The notes: generated by a model not told the origin, from the letters alone. 64,000 bases of DNA from Paraburkholderia rhizosphaerae (GCF_004366595.1 NZ_SORE01000017.1:1-64000), one strand, 5' to 3'. Positions 27,831 to 36,295 are shown, numbered from the stretch's first letter. Made by a program: numbers and translations.

Positions 27831-28901
27831 ATGAGAGCTGTACGTTTCCATTGTGCCCATGATATCCGCGTCGAAAACGTGCCGGACCCGACCGGCATGG
27901 GCGCGAATCAGATGATTGTGAAGCCGCTATGGTGCGGCATCTGCGGCACCGATCTGCATGAATACCAGGCAGGCCCGATTGTCGTGCCGACCGAGCCGCA
28001 CGCGTTGACCGGCGCAAAAGCGCCGCAGGTGCTGGGCCACGAATTCAGCGCCGAAGTGGTCGAAGTCGGCAAGGACGTGAAAAACGTCCAGCGCGGCGAC
28101 CGGATCTCGGTGATGCCGCTCGCGTCATGCGGCCAGTGCTACTACTGCGTGCGCGGCATGCGCCATCTGTGTACGAAGATGGGTTGCGTCGGCTTGAGCT
28201 GGGATGGCGGCGGCATGGCCGAATACACCGTGCTCAACGACTATCACGCGAATCGCCTGCCCGATAACGTGAACGACAAACAGGGCGCGCTGATCGAACC
28301 GGCGGCCGTCGCGCTGTACGCGGTGGACCGCGGCGACGTGACCGTCGGCTCGACTGTGCTGATTACCGGCGCGGGACCGATCGGCGTGCTGGCCGCGCTC
28401 GCGTGCCATGCGGCGGGCGCGACGAAGATATTCGTTAGCGAACCGAATGCGGCACGCGCTGCGAAGATGGCCAGTTTCGGCGTGACGACCGAGATATTCG
28501 ATCCGTCGGACGGTGAACTGCCGCAAAAGATTCGCGACCTGACCGACGGCGTCGGCGTCGATGTCGCGATCGAATGCGCGGGTAACCAGCATGCGCTCAA
28601 TGCCTGCGTCGATGCGGTGCGCTCGGCCGGCGCGGTCGTGCAGGCAGGCCTGCATGTCGGCAAGGCGAGCGTCGACCCGATGAAATGGTCACTCAAGGAC
28701 ATCCGCATCGAAGGGACGTGGTGCTATCCGGTGACGATCTGGCCGCGCATCATCGGCATGATCGCGAACGGCAAATTCCCGGTGGAAAAACTGATCCACG
28801 ATCTGATCGATGCGGACGACGTCGTTGAAAAAGGCTTCGATGTGTTGAGCGACAAAGGCAGCGACAAGATGAAGATTCTCATCAATCCTCAGACACGGTG
28901 A
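27831..28901 (+). CDS. Zinc-dependent polyol/butanediol-type dehydrogenase
   Basis: A 356-residue medium-chain dehydrogenase. Catalytic zinc residues are Cys38 (CGICGTD) and His70-Glu71 (LGHEF). The structural zinc site has Cys100, Cys103, Cys106 and Cys114. The nucleotide-binding motif is TVLITGAGPIGVLAALA. The closest familiar group is 2,3-butanediol or sorbitol/threonine-type dehydrogenases that oxidise a secondary alcohol to a ketone with NAD. In this cluster it would oxidise the imported polyol (inference). AGGAGTCGAG before the ATG is a good ribosome-binding site. Only four bases separate it from the next gene. Confidence 0.85.
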   Translation: MRAVRFHCAHDIRVENVPDPTGMGANQMIVKPLWCGICGTDLHEYQAGPIVVPTEPHALTGAKAPQVLGHEFSAEVVEVGKDVKNVQRGDRISVMPLASCGQCYYCVRGMRHLCTKMGCVGLSWDGGGMAEYTVLNDYHANRLPDNVNDKQGALIEPAAVALYAVDRGDVTVGSTVLITGAGPIGVLAALACHAAGATKIFVSEPNAARAAKMASFGVTTEIFDPSDGELPQKIRDLTDGVGVDVAIECAGNQHALNACVDAVRSAGAVVQAGLHVGKASVDPMKWSLKDIRIEGTWCYPVTIWPRIIGMIANGKFPVEKLIHDLIDADDVVEKGFDVLSDKGSDKMKILINPQTR

Positions 28902-28905
28902 CGAC

Positions 28906-29811
28906 ATGGCGCAACATCAACAGCAGGACAACGCACGCATCGGCTGGCTTGGCCTCGGCAAAATGGGCACGCCGATCGTGCGCAATCTGCTCAATGCCGG
29001 ATTCGATGTAACCGTCTACGACGTCGATCAACAGCGCGTGGACGAAGCCGTGCAACTCGGCGCACATCGCGCCGCCGACATTCCAGGCGTCGCGCGCGCC
29101 GCGCAACGCGTGTTCTCGATCATTCCCGATGACGCGGTGCTACGAAAGGTCGCACTCGGCAAGGATGGCGTCATCGCAAACGCAAACGGCGGCGCGGTTT
29201 ATATCGACATGAGCACCGTTTCGCCGGCCGTGTCCGGCGAAGTCCGCGATGCCGCGCGCGGCCGTGGAGTCAGCTACATCTGCGCGCCGGTGTCGGGCAG
29301 CACGGTGCTCGCGGAGAAAGCGCAGCTGACCGTTTTCGCATCCGGTCCCGAGCAGGCGTATGCGCATACGTTGCCGGTCTTCCAGGCCATTTCGGCACGC
29401 CAGTACTACGTTGGCGCTGACCAGCAGGCGCGCTATCTGAAACTCGCGATCAATCATCTGGTCGGCTCGACCGCGGTGCTGCTCGCCGAAGCACTCACAC
29501 TCGGCACGAAGGGCGGCGTAGACTGGACCGACATGCTGACGGTCATCGGCGATAGCGTGGCCGCATCGCCGCTCGTCAAATACAAGCTGGGGCCGCTGAA
29601 GGAACGCGACTTCTCCGCAGCGTTTTCGGCAAAGCAGATGCTGAAAGACATGTCGCTCGTCGTCGATGCCGGCAACGAGGCCGGTGTACCGATGGCGGCC
29701 GCGGCGCTCGTGCGCGAGCAGTTCGCGCAGTACGCGCAAGGCGATGGCGCGGAACTGGACTTCTTCTCGATCGTCCGCGCGGTCGAAGCGCACGCGGGTA
29801 TTGCCCGCTAA
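28906..29811 (+). CDS. NAD(P)-dependent beta-hydroxyacid dehydrogenase family protein
   Basis: A 301-residue member of the 3-hydroxyisobutyrate/6-phosphogluconate dehydrogenase family. It shows the Rossmann start (WLGLGKMGTPIVRNLLNAGF), the substrate loop CAPVSGSTVLAEKAQL and the catalytic lysine region LKLAINHLVGSTAVL. The C-terminal helical domain has the usual length. It follows the zinc dehydrogenase by four bases and precedes the YciI gene. Its reaction in the pathway is not obvious. Oxidation of a beta-hydroxy acid or ketone reduction are both possible. Confidence 0.82.
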   Translation: MAQHQQQDNARIGWLGLGKMGTPIVRNLLNAGFDVTVYDVDQQRVDEAVQLGAHRAADIPGVARAAQRVFSIIPDDAVLRKVALGKDGVIANANGGAVYIDMSTVSPAVSGEVRDAARGRGVSYICAPVSGSTVLAEKAQLTVFASGPEQAYAHTLPVFQAISARQYYVGADQQARYLKLAINHLVGSTAVLLAEALTLGTKGGVDWTDMLTVIGDSVAASPLVKYKLGPLKERDFSAAFSAKQMLKDMSLVVDAGNEAGVPMAAAALVREQFAQYAQGDGAELDFFSIVRAVEAHAGIAR

Positions 29812-29858
29812 TTGCCCCCTGGGCCCACCAAACTCTCTGATTCCTTTCTGGAGCCACC

Positions 29859-30143
29859 ATGCACTACACCGTCTACTGCCTCGATCACGACAACATGGTC
29901 GAGCGCCGGCTAGCGCACTACGAAGCGCACAAGGCCTATCTCGCGACCGCGCCGGTCAAAATGGTGATGTCGGGTCCACTGCTCGCCGGCGACGAAAAGA
30001 CTATGATCGGAAGCTTCTTTCTGTATGAAGCCGACGACATTGGCGACGTGACGCGCTTTAACAGCAACGACCCTTTCAACAAGGTGGGAATCTGGCGCAC
30101 GGTCGATATCCGACCGTTTCTGAAGCGCGTCGACAACCGCTAA
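29859..30143 (+). CDS. YciI-like small protein
   Basis: A 94-residue protein of the YciI fold (dimeric alpha-beta barrel). It has the HYTVYCLDHDNMVERRL start, the conserved His-rich YEAHKAYL segment and FNSNDPFNKVGIW near the end. In aromatic-degradation clusters YciI-like proteins resemble muconolactone isomerase or chlorohydroquinone dehydrochlorinase partners (TftG-like). A lyase or isomerase role on an intermediate is therefore plausible but unproven. GGAG nine bases before ATG 29859 serves as ribosome-binding site, and the dioxygenase follows 19 bases later. Confidence 0.75.
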   Translation: MHYTVYCLDHDNMVERRLAHYEAHKAYLATAPVKMVMSGPLLAGDEKTMIGSFFLYEADDIGDVTRFNSNDPFNKVGIWRTVDIRPFLKRVDNR

Positions 30144-30162
30144 CCGTACATCGGATTCGACC

Positions 30163-31026
30163 ATGCGAAATCTCGACGAGAACACGATCACTGAAGCCGT
30201 TCTGGCTCGTCATGCGCAAGCCACCGACGAACGGCTCAAACACATCGTGACGAGTCTGGTAAAACACCTGCATGCGTTCGCGCGCGAAGTGAACCTGACC
30301 GAGAGCGAGTGGGAAGCGGGTATCCGCTTTCTGACCGAAGTCGGCCATATCACTGACGAGCATCGCCAGGAGTTCATTCTGCTATCGGACACGCTCGGCC
30401 TGTCGATGCTGGTCACCGCGCTCGCGCATCGCAAGCCTGCAGGCTGCACCGAAGCGACCGTATTCGGCCCGTTCTTTGTCGACAACGCGCCGCCCTATAA
30501 CAATGGCGACGATGTCGCGAACGGTGCGCCCGGCGAGCCCTGTTTCGTGTCGGGCGCCGTGCGCGGGCCCAACGGCGAGGCGGTAAGCGGCGCGCGCATC
30601 GAGGTATGGCAAGCAGACGCCAAGGGCCTCTACGACGTCCAATACAACGACACCGGCACGCACCGCGCGCGCGGCGTGTTGCACAGCTTGCCGGACGGCC
30701 GTTATCACTTCCGCTCGATCGTCGCCGAACCGTATCCGATTCCACATGACGGCCCGGTCGGACGCATGCTTGATGCGCTCGGGCGGCATCCATGGCGGCC
30801 CGCGCATCTGCATTTCATGATCACCGCGCCCGGTTACGAGCGGCTCGTCACGCATGTGTTCCGCGAAGGCGACCGCTACCTCGACTCCGATGCGGTGTTC
30901 GGCGTGCGTTCGTCGCTGATCGCGCAATGGCACCGGCATCCGGCCGGCACCGCGCCTGACGGCACCGCGATGGCCACACCATACAGCACGCTCGAGTTCG
31001 ACTTCGTCCTGAACCGCTCGACATGA
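30163..31026 (+). CDS. Hydroxyquinol 1,2-dioxygenase (intradiol)
   Basis: A 287-residue non-heme iron(III) enzyme that cleaves 1,2,4-trihydroxybenzene to maleylacetate. The N-terminal linker helices include EFILLSDTLGLSMLV, typical of hydroxyquinol/catechol 1,2-dioxygenases. All four iron ligands can be placed: Tyr157 (KGLYDVQY), Tyr181 (GRYHFRS), His215 and His217 (RPAHLHF). The YPIPHDGPVG stretch favours hydroxyquinol over catechol as substrate. The stop overlaps the maleylacetate reductase start (ATGA at 31023), and that enzyme uses exactly this product, which strengthens the assignment. Confidence 0.88.
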   Translation: MRNLDENTITEAVLARHAQATDERLKHIVTSLVKHLHAFAREVNLTESEWEAGIRFLTEVGHITDEHRQEFILLSDTLGLSMLVTALAHRKPAGCTEATVFGPFFVDNAPPYNNGDDVANGAPGEPCFVSGAVRGPNGEAVSGARIEVWQADAKGLYDVQYNDTGTHRARGVLHSLPDGRYHFRSIVAEPYPIPHDGPVGRMLDALGRHPWRPAHLHFMITAPGYERLVTHVFREGDRYLDSDAVFGVRSSLIAQWHRHPAGTAPDGTAMATPYSTLEFDFVLNRST

Positions 31027-32102
31027 TCTCATTCACTTACACCAGCCGGCCCGGCCGAATCGTGTTCGGCACAGGTTCGCTCGACCAGCTTGCGGCCGAA
31101 CTCGATGAACTGTGCATCCGCCGCGCGCTCGTTCTATGCACGCCGGAGCAGCGCTTTCTCGCTGACCGCGTGCGTAAGCTTGCGGGCGAGCGCTGCGTCG
31201 ATATCTTCGATCAGGCAGTGATGCACGTGCCGGTCGAAACCGCCCAGGCCGCCGTGGGCGCCGCACACGCCGCGGGCGCGGACGGACTCGTCGCAGCGGG
31301 CGGCGGCTCCACGCTCGGTCTCGCGAAAGCGATCGCGCTCGAAACCTCGTTGCCGATCCTCGCGATTCCTACGACTTATGCCGGATCTGAAGTCACGCCG
31401 ATCTACGGCTTGACCTCCGCCACCGAGAAGAAAACCGGCAAGAGCTATCGCGTGCTGCCGCGCACCGTGATTTACGATGCGTCGCTGACGCTCACGCTAC
31501 CGGCAGCGCTCTCGGCAACCAGCGGCCTGAATGCGATTGCGCATGCCGCCGAAGGGCTGTACGCACAGGATGCGAACCCGGTGATGTCGCTGTTTGCCGA
31601 AGAAGGGATACGCAGCCTCGCGCGCGCGTTGCCGAAAATCGTCGCGCGGCCCGACGACATCGAAGCGCGCGAACTCGCGCAATATGGCGCATGGCTGTGC
31701 GGAACGGTGCTCGGCAATGTCGGCATGGCGCTGCATCACAAGCTCTGTCATACGCTTGGCGGAAAATTCAATCTGCCGCATGCGGAAACTCATGCGGTGA
31801 TGCTGCCGTACTCGATGGCGTTCAATCTGCCGGTCGCACCCGACGCGCAGCAGCGCCTCGCGCGAGCACTCGATGCGCAAGATCCGGCCGCCGCGTTGCA
31901 CGCGCTCGGACGCGCGCTCGGCGCGCCGCCTTCGCTGAGCGCGCTCGGTTTGCGCGCAGCGGACCTCGACACCGCCGCGAGCGCCGCGATGCAGGCGCCC
32001 TACTACAATCCGCGACCGCTCTCTTACGACGCGGTCCACCGTTTGCTGCAATTCGCACTCGAAGGCATCCAGCCGGACTGCCGGATATTCGAACGCGAAT
32101 AG
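31023..32102 (+). CDS. Maleylacetate reductase
   Basis: A 359-residue iron-alcohol-dehydrogenase-fold enzyme reducing maleylacetate to 3-oxoadipate with NAD(P)H. Characteristic stretches are AAGGGSTLGLAKAIAL, IPTTYAGSEVTPIYGLT, SGLNAIAHAAEGLYA and ALHHKLCHTLGGKFNLPHAE. It is coupled by a four-base overlap to the intradiol dioxygenase, so product and substrate are linked genetically. 3-Oxoadipate would enter the beta-ketoadipate pathway, whose CoA-transferase and thiolase are not in this window. Confidence 0.92.
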   Translation: MISFTYTSRPGRIVFGTGSLDQLAAELDELCIRRALVLCTPEQRFLADRVRKLAGERCVDIFDQAVMHVPVETAQAAVGAAHAAGADGLVAAGGGSTLGLAKAIALETSLPILAIPTTYAGSEVTPIYGLTSATEKKTGKSYRVLPRTVIYDASLTLTLPAALSATSGLNAIAHAAEGLYAQDANPVMSLFAEEGIRSLARALPKIVARPDDIEARELAQYGAWLCGTVLGNVGMALHHKLCHTLGGKFNLPHAETHAVMLPYSMAFNLPVAPDAQQRLARALDAQDPAAALHALGRALGAPPSLSALGLRAADLDTAASAAMQAPYYNPRPLSYDAVHRLLQFALEGIQPDCRIFERE

Positions 32103-32147
32103 CGCACTTTCCCCCGCGTAACAGGCATTTTTTTGATCTCACTGACC

Positions 32148-33218
32148 ATGGAAAAAAAGGCACTCATCATCGGTGCGACGGGTATTGTCGGCGGCAATCT
32201 CGCGCAACATCTGCTCACGCGAGGCGACTGGCGCGTGACCGGGCTTTCTCGCGGGCGCACCGCGCTTCACGCCGGCGTCGAATCGGTCGCGGCCGATCTG
32301 ACTTCGCCGGAATCGGTGGCCCACGCATTGAGCGGCCGCGACTTCAGTCACGTGTTTTTTACCGCGTGGTCGCGGCAGGCGAACGAACGCGAGAACATCC
32401 GCGTCAACGGCGCCATGGTGCAACACGTGCTGGACGCCGTCGGGCCGACCGGCAAACTGCAACACGCGGCGCTCGTCACCGGGCTCAAGCACTACCTCGG
32501 CCCGTTCGAAGCGTACGCGCAAGGCAATGTGCCGCTGACGCCGTTTCGTGAAGAGCAAGGCAGGCAGCCCGTCGATAACTTCTACTATGAGCAGGAAGAT
32601 CGTGTGTTCGACGCGGCCCGCAAATACGGCTTCGGCTGGAGCGTGCATCGTCCGCATACGATTATCGGCTTCGCGTTAGGCAACGCGATGAACATGGGCG
32701 TGACGCTCGCCGCTTATGCGACGTTGTGCAAGGAGACGCAGCAGCCGTTCGTGTTCCCCGGCTCTCCCGCGCAATGGAACTGCCTTACCGATATGACCGA
32801 TGCGCGACTGCTCGCACGCCATCTGGAATGGGCGGCCACCTCGCCGAACGCGCGCAATGAAGATTTCAACGTCGTAAATGGCGACGTGTTCCGCTGGAAA
32901 TGGATGTGGTCTCGTATCGCGAACTACTTCGGTATCGACGCGGCGCCATTCGACGGACAAACGCGGCCGCTCGAAACACGCATGCAGCATGCGGGCAAGC
33001 AATGGGCGGAGATCGCCGCGCGCCATCAGTTGAAAGAGCCCGCCATCGACCGGCTGGTATCGTGGTGGCACACGGATGCGGACCTTGGTCGCCCAATGGA
33101 AGTGCTGACCGATATGACGAAGAGCCGCAAAGCCGGCTTTCTCGACTACCAGAGCACGCCGGATGCGTTCTTCGAACTGTTCGACCGCCTGAAGGCCGAG
33201 CGGATTATTCCGGCGTAA
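32148..33218 (+). CDS. PRISE-type SDR (enone reductase-like)
   Basis: A 356-residue atypical short-chain dehydrogenase. It has the Rossmann motif IIGATGIVGGNLA and, in place of the usual YxxxK, the PRISE-family active-site patterns VTGLKHYLGPFE and NFYYEQED (progesterone 5-beta-reductase/iridoid synthase-like). These enzymes reduce activated C=C bonds of enones using NADPH. In this cluster it could reduce or isomerise a cyclic enone on the way to, or away from, the aromatic ring (inference). I use ATG 32148. A TTG at 32133 with ACAGG upstream would add five residues. Last gene of the cluster, followed by a strong hairpin. Confidence 0.78.
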   Translation: MEKKALIIGATGIVGGNLAQHLLTRGDWRVTGLSRGRTALHAGVESVAADLTSPESVAHALSGRDFSHVFFTAWSRQANERENIRVNGAMVQHVLDAVGPTGKLQHAALVTGLKHYLGPFEAYAQGNVPLTPFREEQGRQPVDNFYYEQEDRVFDAARKYGFGWSVHRPHTIIGFALGNAMNMGVTLAAYATLCKETQQPFVFPGSPAQWNCLTDMTDARLLARHLEWAATSPNARNEDFNVVNGDVFRWKWMWSRIANYFGIDAAPFDGQTRPLETRMQHAGKQWAEIAARHQLKEPAIDRLVSWWHTDADLGRPMEVLTDMTKSRKAGFLDYQSTPDAFFELFDRLKAERIIPA

Positions 33219-33260
33219 ACGCAGTCACGCGCGTCACGCGGGTTACGCGCATCCGGCTCG

Positions 33261-33293
33261 CGGGGGCGCGTGCATCACGAGCACGCGCCCCCG
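33261..33293. terminator. Strong 13-bp hairpin, bidirectional terminator
   Basis: CGGGGGCGCGTGC (33261-33273) and GCACGCGCCCCCG (33281-33293) are exact reverse complements around a 7-base loop. The hairpin lies between the convergent ends of the catabolic cluster and ohr. There is no U-tract on either side, so it may act as a roadblock or 3'-end stabiliser for both transcripts. Confidence 0.6.
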
Positions 33294-33319
33294 TGCGCCG
33301 ACCTGCAAGAATCGCTGCG

Positions 33320-33766
33320 TCAGATCACATTAATCGCTACATCGATGTTGCCACGCGTCGCCTTCGAATACGGGCAGATCTGATCGGCCGCATGCACGAT
33401 GGCCTGCGCTACATCGCGTGCAATGCCCGGCATGCTCACTTCGATGCGCGCGGCGAGCAGATACGCATCACCGCTCTTGCCGAGATCGACCGCGATATCC
33501 AGCGCGAGGTCGTGCGGCAGTTCGACCTTCTGTTCTTTCGCCGCGAGCCCGATCGCGGAAATCAGACACGCCGACCATGCGCCCGCGAACATTTGCTCCG
33601 CGGTCGGATGCGCTTGAATGGCCGGGAATGCGTATTCCGGCAGTGCGCGATTGCGCGGCGCCGACAGCTTGATGTCGAGACGCTCTTCGCGTCCGCGCGA
33701 ATGGGCGTCGTGGTTGACGGTCGTGTGCGTCTTGCCAGTGGTCAGGACAGTGTCGATTCGGGTCAT
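33320..33766 (-). CDS. ohr: Organic hydroperoxide resistance protein (Ohr/OsmC family)
   Basis: A 148-residue thiol peroxidase reducing organic hydroperoxides via lipoylated partners. The peroxidatic cysteine is Cys67 (GAWSACLISA) and the resolving cysteine Cys131 (ICPYSKATRGN), in the patterns that separate Ohr from OsmC. ATG 33766 follows AAGGAG with good spacing, and an ATG at 33808 adds an unlikely 14-residue tail. Two identical palindromes upstream (33813-33882) are probable binding sites of a MarR/OhrR-type peroxide sensor, which is not encoded next to it. Confidence 0.88.
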   Translation of the reverse strand: MTRIDTVLTTGKTHTTVNHDAHSRGREERLDIKLSAPRNRALPEYAFPAIQAHPTAEQMFAGAWSACLISAIGLAAKEQKVELPHDLALDIAVDLGKSGDAYLLAARIEVSMPGIARDVAQAIVHAADQICPYSKATRGNIDVAINVI

Positions 33767-33812
33767 TGTGAACTCCTTGGTTCGGTGGGTAGACAGGTAT
33801 GCCGCCATTTAA

Positions 33813-33882
33813 ATCGCATGCGATCTAATCGCATGGACCGAATAATGGTCGATCAACCTGAAAAAGTCAATCGCATGCGATT
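33813..33882. promoter_or_regulatory. Paired palindromic operators upstream of ohr
   Basis: ATCGCATGCGAT occurs as a perfect palindrome at 33813-33824 and again, extended to 14 bp (AATCGCATGCGATT), at 33869-33882. The centres are 57 bp apart. A further half-site AATCGCATG starts at 33827. The region lies 47-116 bases upstream of ohr and looks like a two-site operator for an OhrR/MarR-type repressor (inference from the gene). Downstream of it, about 190 bases lead to the divergent cNMP/FAD protein gene, which might share this control. Confidence 0.65.
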
Positions 33883-34069
33883 TAATCGTTCGATATAACC
33901 GATAGCGGCAGCCAAACGGCCCGTGGCGCCGGGACGCCTCGCGCCCCGCGCGTAGGGGCGCCGCAAGAATGCCTGGCCGCGTTGCGGCAACTCGACTACC
34001 CTCTCCATTGGATTGTTGGCCGAACGATTTCAAGCGCGGCGTTGCTGCGCCGCTGGAGGACTATCCGCG

Positions 34070-35830
34070 ATGAGCAACGAGCGAGAGTCAGACCCGGACA
34101 ACGCGACGCCCGCCCGGCAGTCAACCGACGACACGAGCGGTTTCGACGACACCCCGATCGTCGAGGACCCGAGCGTGCGCGATCATCCGCGTCACGCGCA
34201 GATGTTTCCGGTGCTCACCGACGCGGAAGTCGAGCGAGTGAGCCGCTTCGGCAGCCTGCGCCGCTTCGCGGCGGGCGAACTGCTGTATCGCGCGGGCAAC
34301 CCGTGTCCGGGCATGTTTCTGCTGCTCTCCGGCAAGGTGCGAATTGTCGGCCGCGACGGTCTCGGTCACGAGCGGATTATTTACACCTATACGCATCGCG
34401 GCGATTTCACCTCCGATGTCACGCAGCTGTCGAACAAGCCCGCCGTGGTGGACGCGCATGTGATCGAAGACGTCGAAGCCGTGTTGCTGCGAGCCGACGA
34501 GATCAGCAACATGATGATCAGCGAGGCCGACATCGGCGAGAAGATCATGCGCGCGCTGATTCTGCGGCGCGTGCTGGTGATCGAGCGCGGCCACGGCGTC
34601 GTGCTGGTCGGTTCGTCAAGCGACGCGCGGCTGCTCGCCTTGCAGAATTTTTTGCGCCGTAACGTATTTCCGAACATGACGCTCGATGCGAACGTGGATG
34701 CGGAGGCCATTGCACTGCTCGAACGCCTGATGCCGCAGCCTGACGATTTGCCGCTGGTCGTCTGTCCGGATGGCACCGTGTTGCGCAATCCCGATGAAGG
34801 ACAACTCGCGTCCTGTCTGGGGCTCGTGCCCGACTTCGATCCGAACCATGTGTACGACGTCGCGATCGTCGGCGCGGGACCGGCCGGACTCGCCGCAGCC
34901 GTCTATGCGGCATCCGAAGGCCTGTCGGTCGCGGCGCTCGACTGTCGCGCTCCGGGTGGCCAGGCGGGCACCAGCTCGCGCATCGAGAATTACCTCGGTT
35001 TTCCGACCGGCATTACCGGCCATGCGCTTGCGGGCCGCGCGTTCGTTCAGGCGCAGAAGTTCGGTGCGCATATCGGCATTCCGTGCGAAGTTACCGCGCT
35101 GTATTGCGACAAACAGCCGCCGGTCATCGAGCTTGCGGATGGGCGCCGCATCACCGCGCGGGCGGTCGTGATCGCGAGCGGCGCCGAATACCGGCGTCCC
35201 GCGGTCGACGGGCTCGAGCGCTTCGAGCGCAGCAGCCTCTACTACTGGGCCACACCGATCGAGGCGAGGCTATGCCGCAAGGAACCGGTGCTGCTGGTCG
35301 GCGGCGGCAATTCGGCGGGACAGGCGATCGTCTTTCTCGCCTCGCACGCCGAACACGTTCACGTGCTGCTGCGCGGCGCGAGCCTGTCGAACAGCATGTC
35401 GCACTACCTGACCGAACGCGTGACGTCACTGCCGAACGTAACCGTTCATACGCGCATCGAATTGACCGCGCTCGAGGGCGATGCGCGTCTTGAACGGGTG
35501 CACTACCGCGGGGCCGGCGGCATTGAAGGCAGCATGACCACGCATCACCTGTTTGTATTTATCGGTGCGGAGCCGAATACCCGTTGGCTGAAGCCATGCG
35601 GTGTGCAGCTCGATAGCAAAGGGTTCGTGCTGACCGGCACCGACCTCGCGGAAGCAGGCGTCCCGACGATGCCGTTGCAAACGAGTGTCGAAGGCGTGTT
35701 TGCGATCGGCGATGTGCGCGCGGGGTCCACCAAACGGGTCGCATCGGCAGTCGGTGAAGGGGCGGCGGTGGTCGCGCAGATTCACAGTTTGCTTGCGGCG
35801 CAGCGGGTGCCGCAGCATGCGCGCCGCTGA
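34070..35830 (+). CDS. Cyclic-nucleotide-domain / thioredoxin-reductase-like flavoprotein fusion
   Basis: A 586-residue three-part protein. Residues about 45-165 form a CRP-like cyclic-nucleotide-binding domain, and 185-260 a thioredoxin-like region (VGSSSDARLLALQNFLRRNV). Residues 265-575 are a thioredoxin-reductase-like flavoprotein with FAD motif VAIVGAGPAGLAAAVYAAS, second dinucleotide motif VLLVGGGNSAGQAIVFLAS and FAIGDVRAGSTKRVASAVGE. The redox CxxC normally between the two dinucleotide domains is missing: the segment reads YYWATPIEARLCRKEP. The phosphate-binding cassette arginine of the cNMP domain also seems lost (LSNKPAVV). GGAGGA nine bases before ATG 34070 fixes the start. Confidence 0.82.
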   Translation: MSNERESDPDNATPARQSTDDTSGFDDTPIVEDPSVRDHPRHAQMFPVLTDAEVERVSRFGSLRRFAAGELLYRAGNPCPGMFLLLSGKVRIVGRDGLGHERIIYTYTHRGDFTSDVTQLSNKPAVVDAHVIEDVEAVLLRADEISNMMISEADIGEKIMRALILRRVLVIERGHGVVLVGSSSDARLLALQNFLRRNVFPNMTLDANVDAEAIALLERLMPQPDDLPLVVCPDGTVLRNPDEGQLASCLGLVPDFDPNHVYDVAIVGAGPAGLAAAVYAASEGLSVAALDCRAPGGQAGTSSRIENYLGFPTGITGHALAGRAFVQAQKFGAHIGIPCEVTALYCDKQPPVIELADGRRITARAVVIASGAEYRRPAVDGLERFERSSLYYWATPIEARLCRKEPVLLVGGGNSAGQAIVFLASHAEHVHVLLRGASLSNSMSHYLTERVTSLPNVTVHTRIELTALEGDARLERVHYRGAGGIEGSMTTHHLFVFIGAEPNTRWLKPCGVQLDSKGFVLTGTDLAEAGVPTMPLQTSVEGVFAIGDVRAGSTKRVASAVGEGAAVVAQIHSLLAAQRVPQHARR

Positions 35831-35839
35831 AGCCGCGCT

Positions 35840-36242
35840 TTATTTGCGAAGTGCGTCCATTGCATCGCGAGCGCTCGCGCGGCGCGCCGCTTCCTGCACG
35901 CCGCGAACGGCCGCGGCAACGATCAGCCCGGTAAACAGCACACCGATCAAACCGAGCACCACTGCATCGATCTGGCCGAATGCCGTAGTGGGCACCACGT
36001 CGCCGTAACCGATCGTCAGCGCGGTGATCGCGCAAAAATAGACCGTTTGTCCGATCGGCGCCTGGGCTTCGATTCACCGTTTCGACCGGCCCTCCGAAGT
36101 GATACATGCCGATCGTCAGCAACACGAATAGCACCAGTATCGCGGCGAGAAATGGGCGCAGGTACCAGAGTGTCGTGCTGAATTCATGCACGATCTCGCG
36201 AGGCCGCAACCGCGTGGTTCTCTCTGTTGTCTGATGCTCCAT
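35840..36242 (-). pseudogene. Frameshifted two-helix potassium channel
   Basis: From ATG 36242 (GAGAGG upstream) the frame encodes a first transmembrane helix (RPFLAAILVLFVLLTIGMYHF) and reads to about residue 57. One surplus base near 36071 then throws it out of frame. In the shifted frame the protein continues APIGQTVYFCAITALTIGYG with the K+ selectivity filter TIGYGD, a second helix (AVVLGLIGVLFTGLIVAA) and a TAA at 35842-35840. The total would be about 133 residues, as in KcsA-like channels. It follows the DUF2955 gene by 53 bases on the same strand. A sequencing error is possible, because both halves look conserved. Confidence 0.75.
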
Positions 36243-36295
36243 CGAAGCACCTCTCAGGAATACGTCAGGCATTTCCTGTCGCTCGCGGCGCGCGT

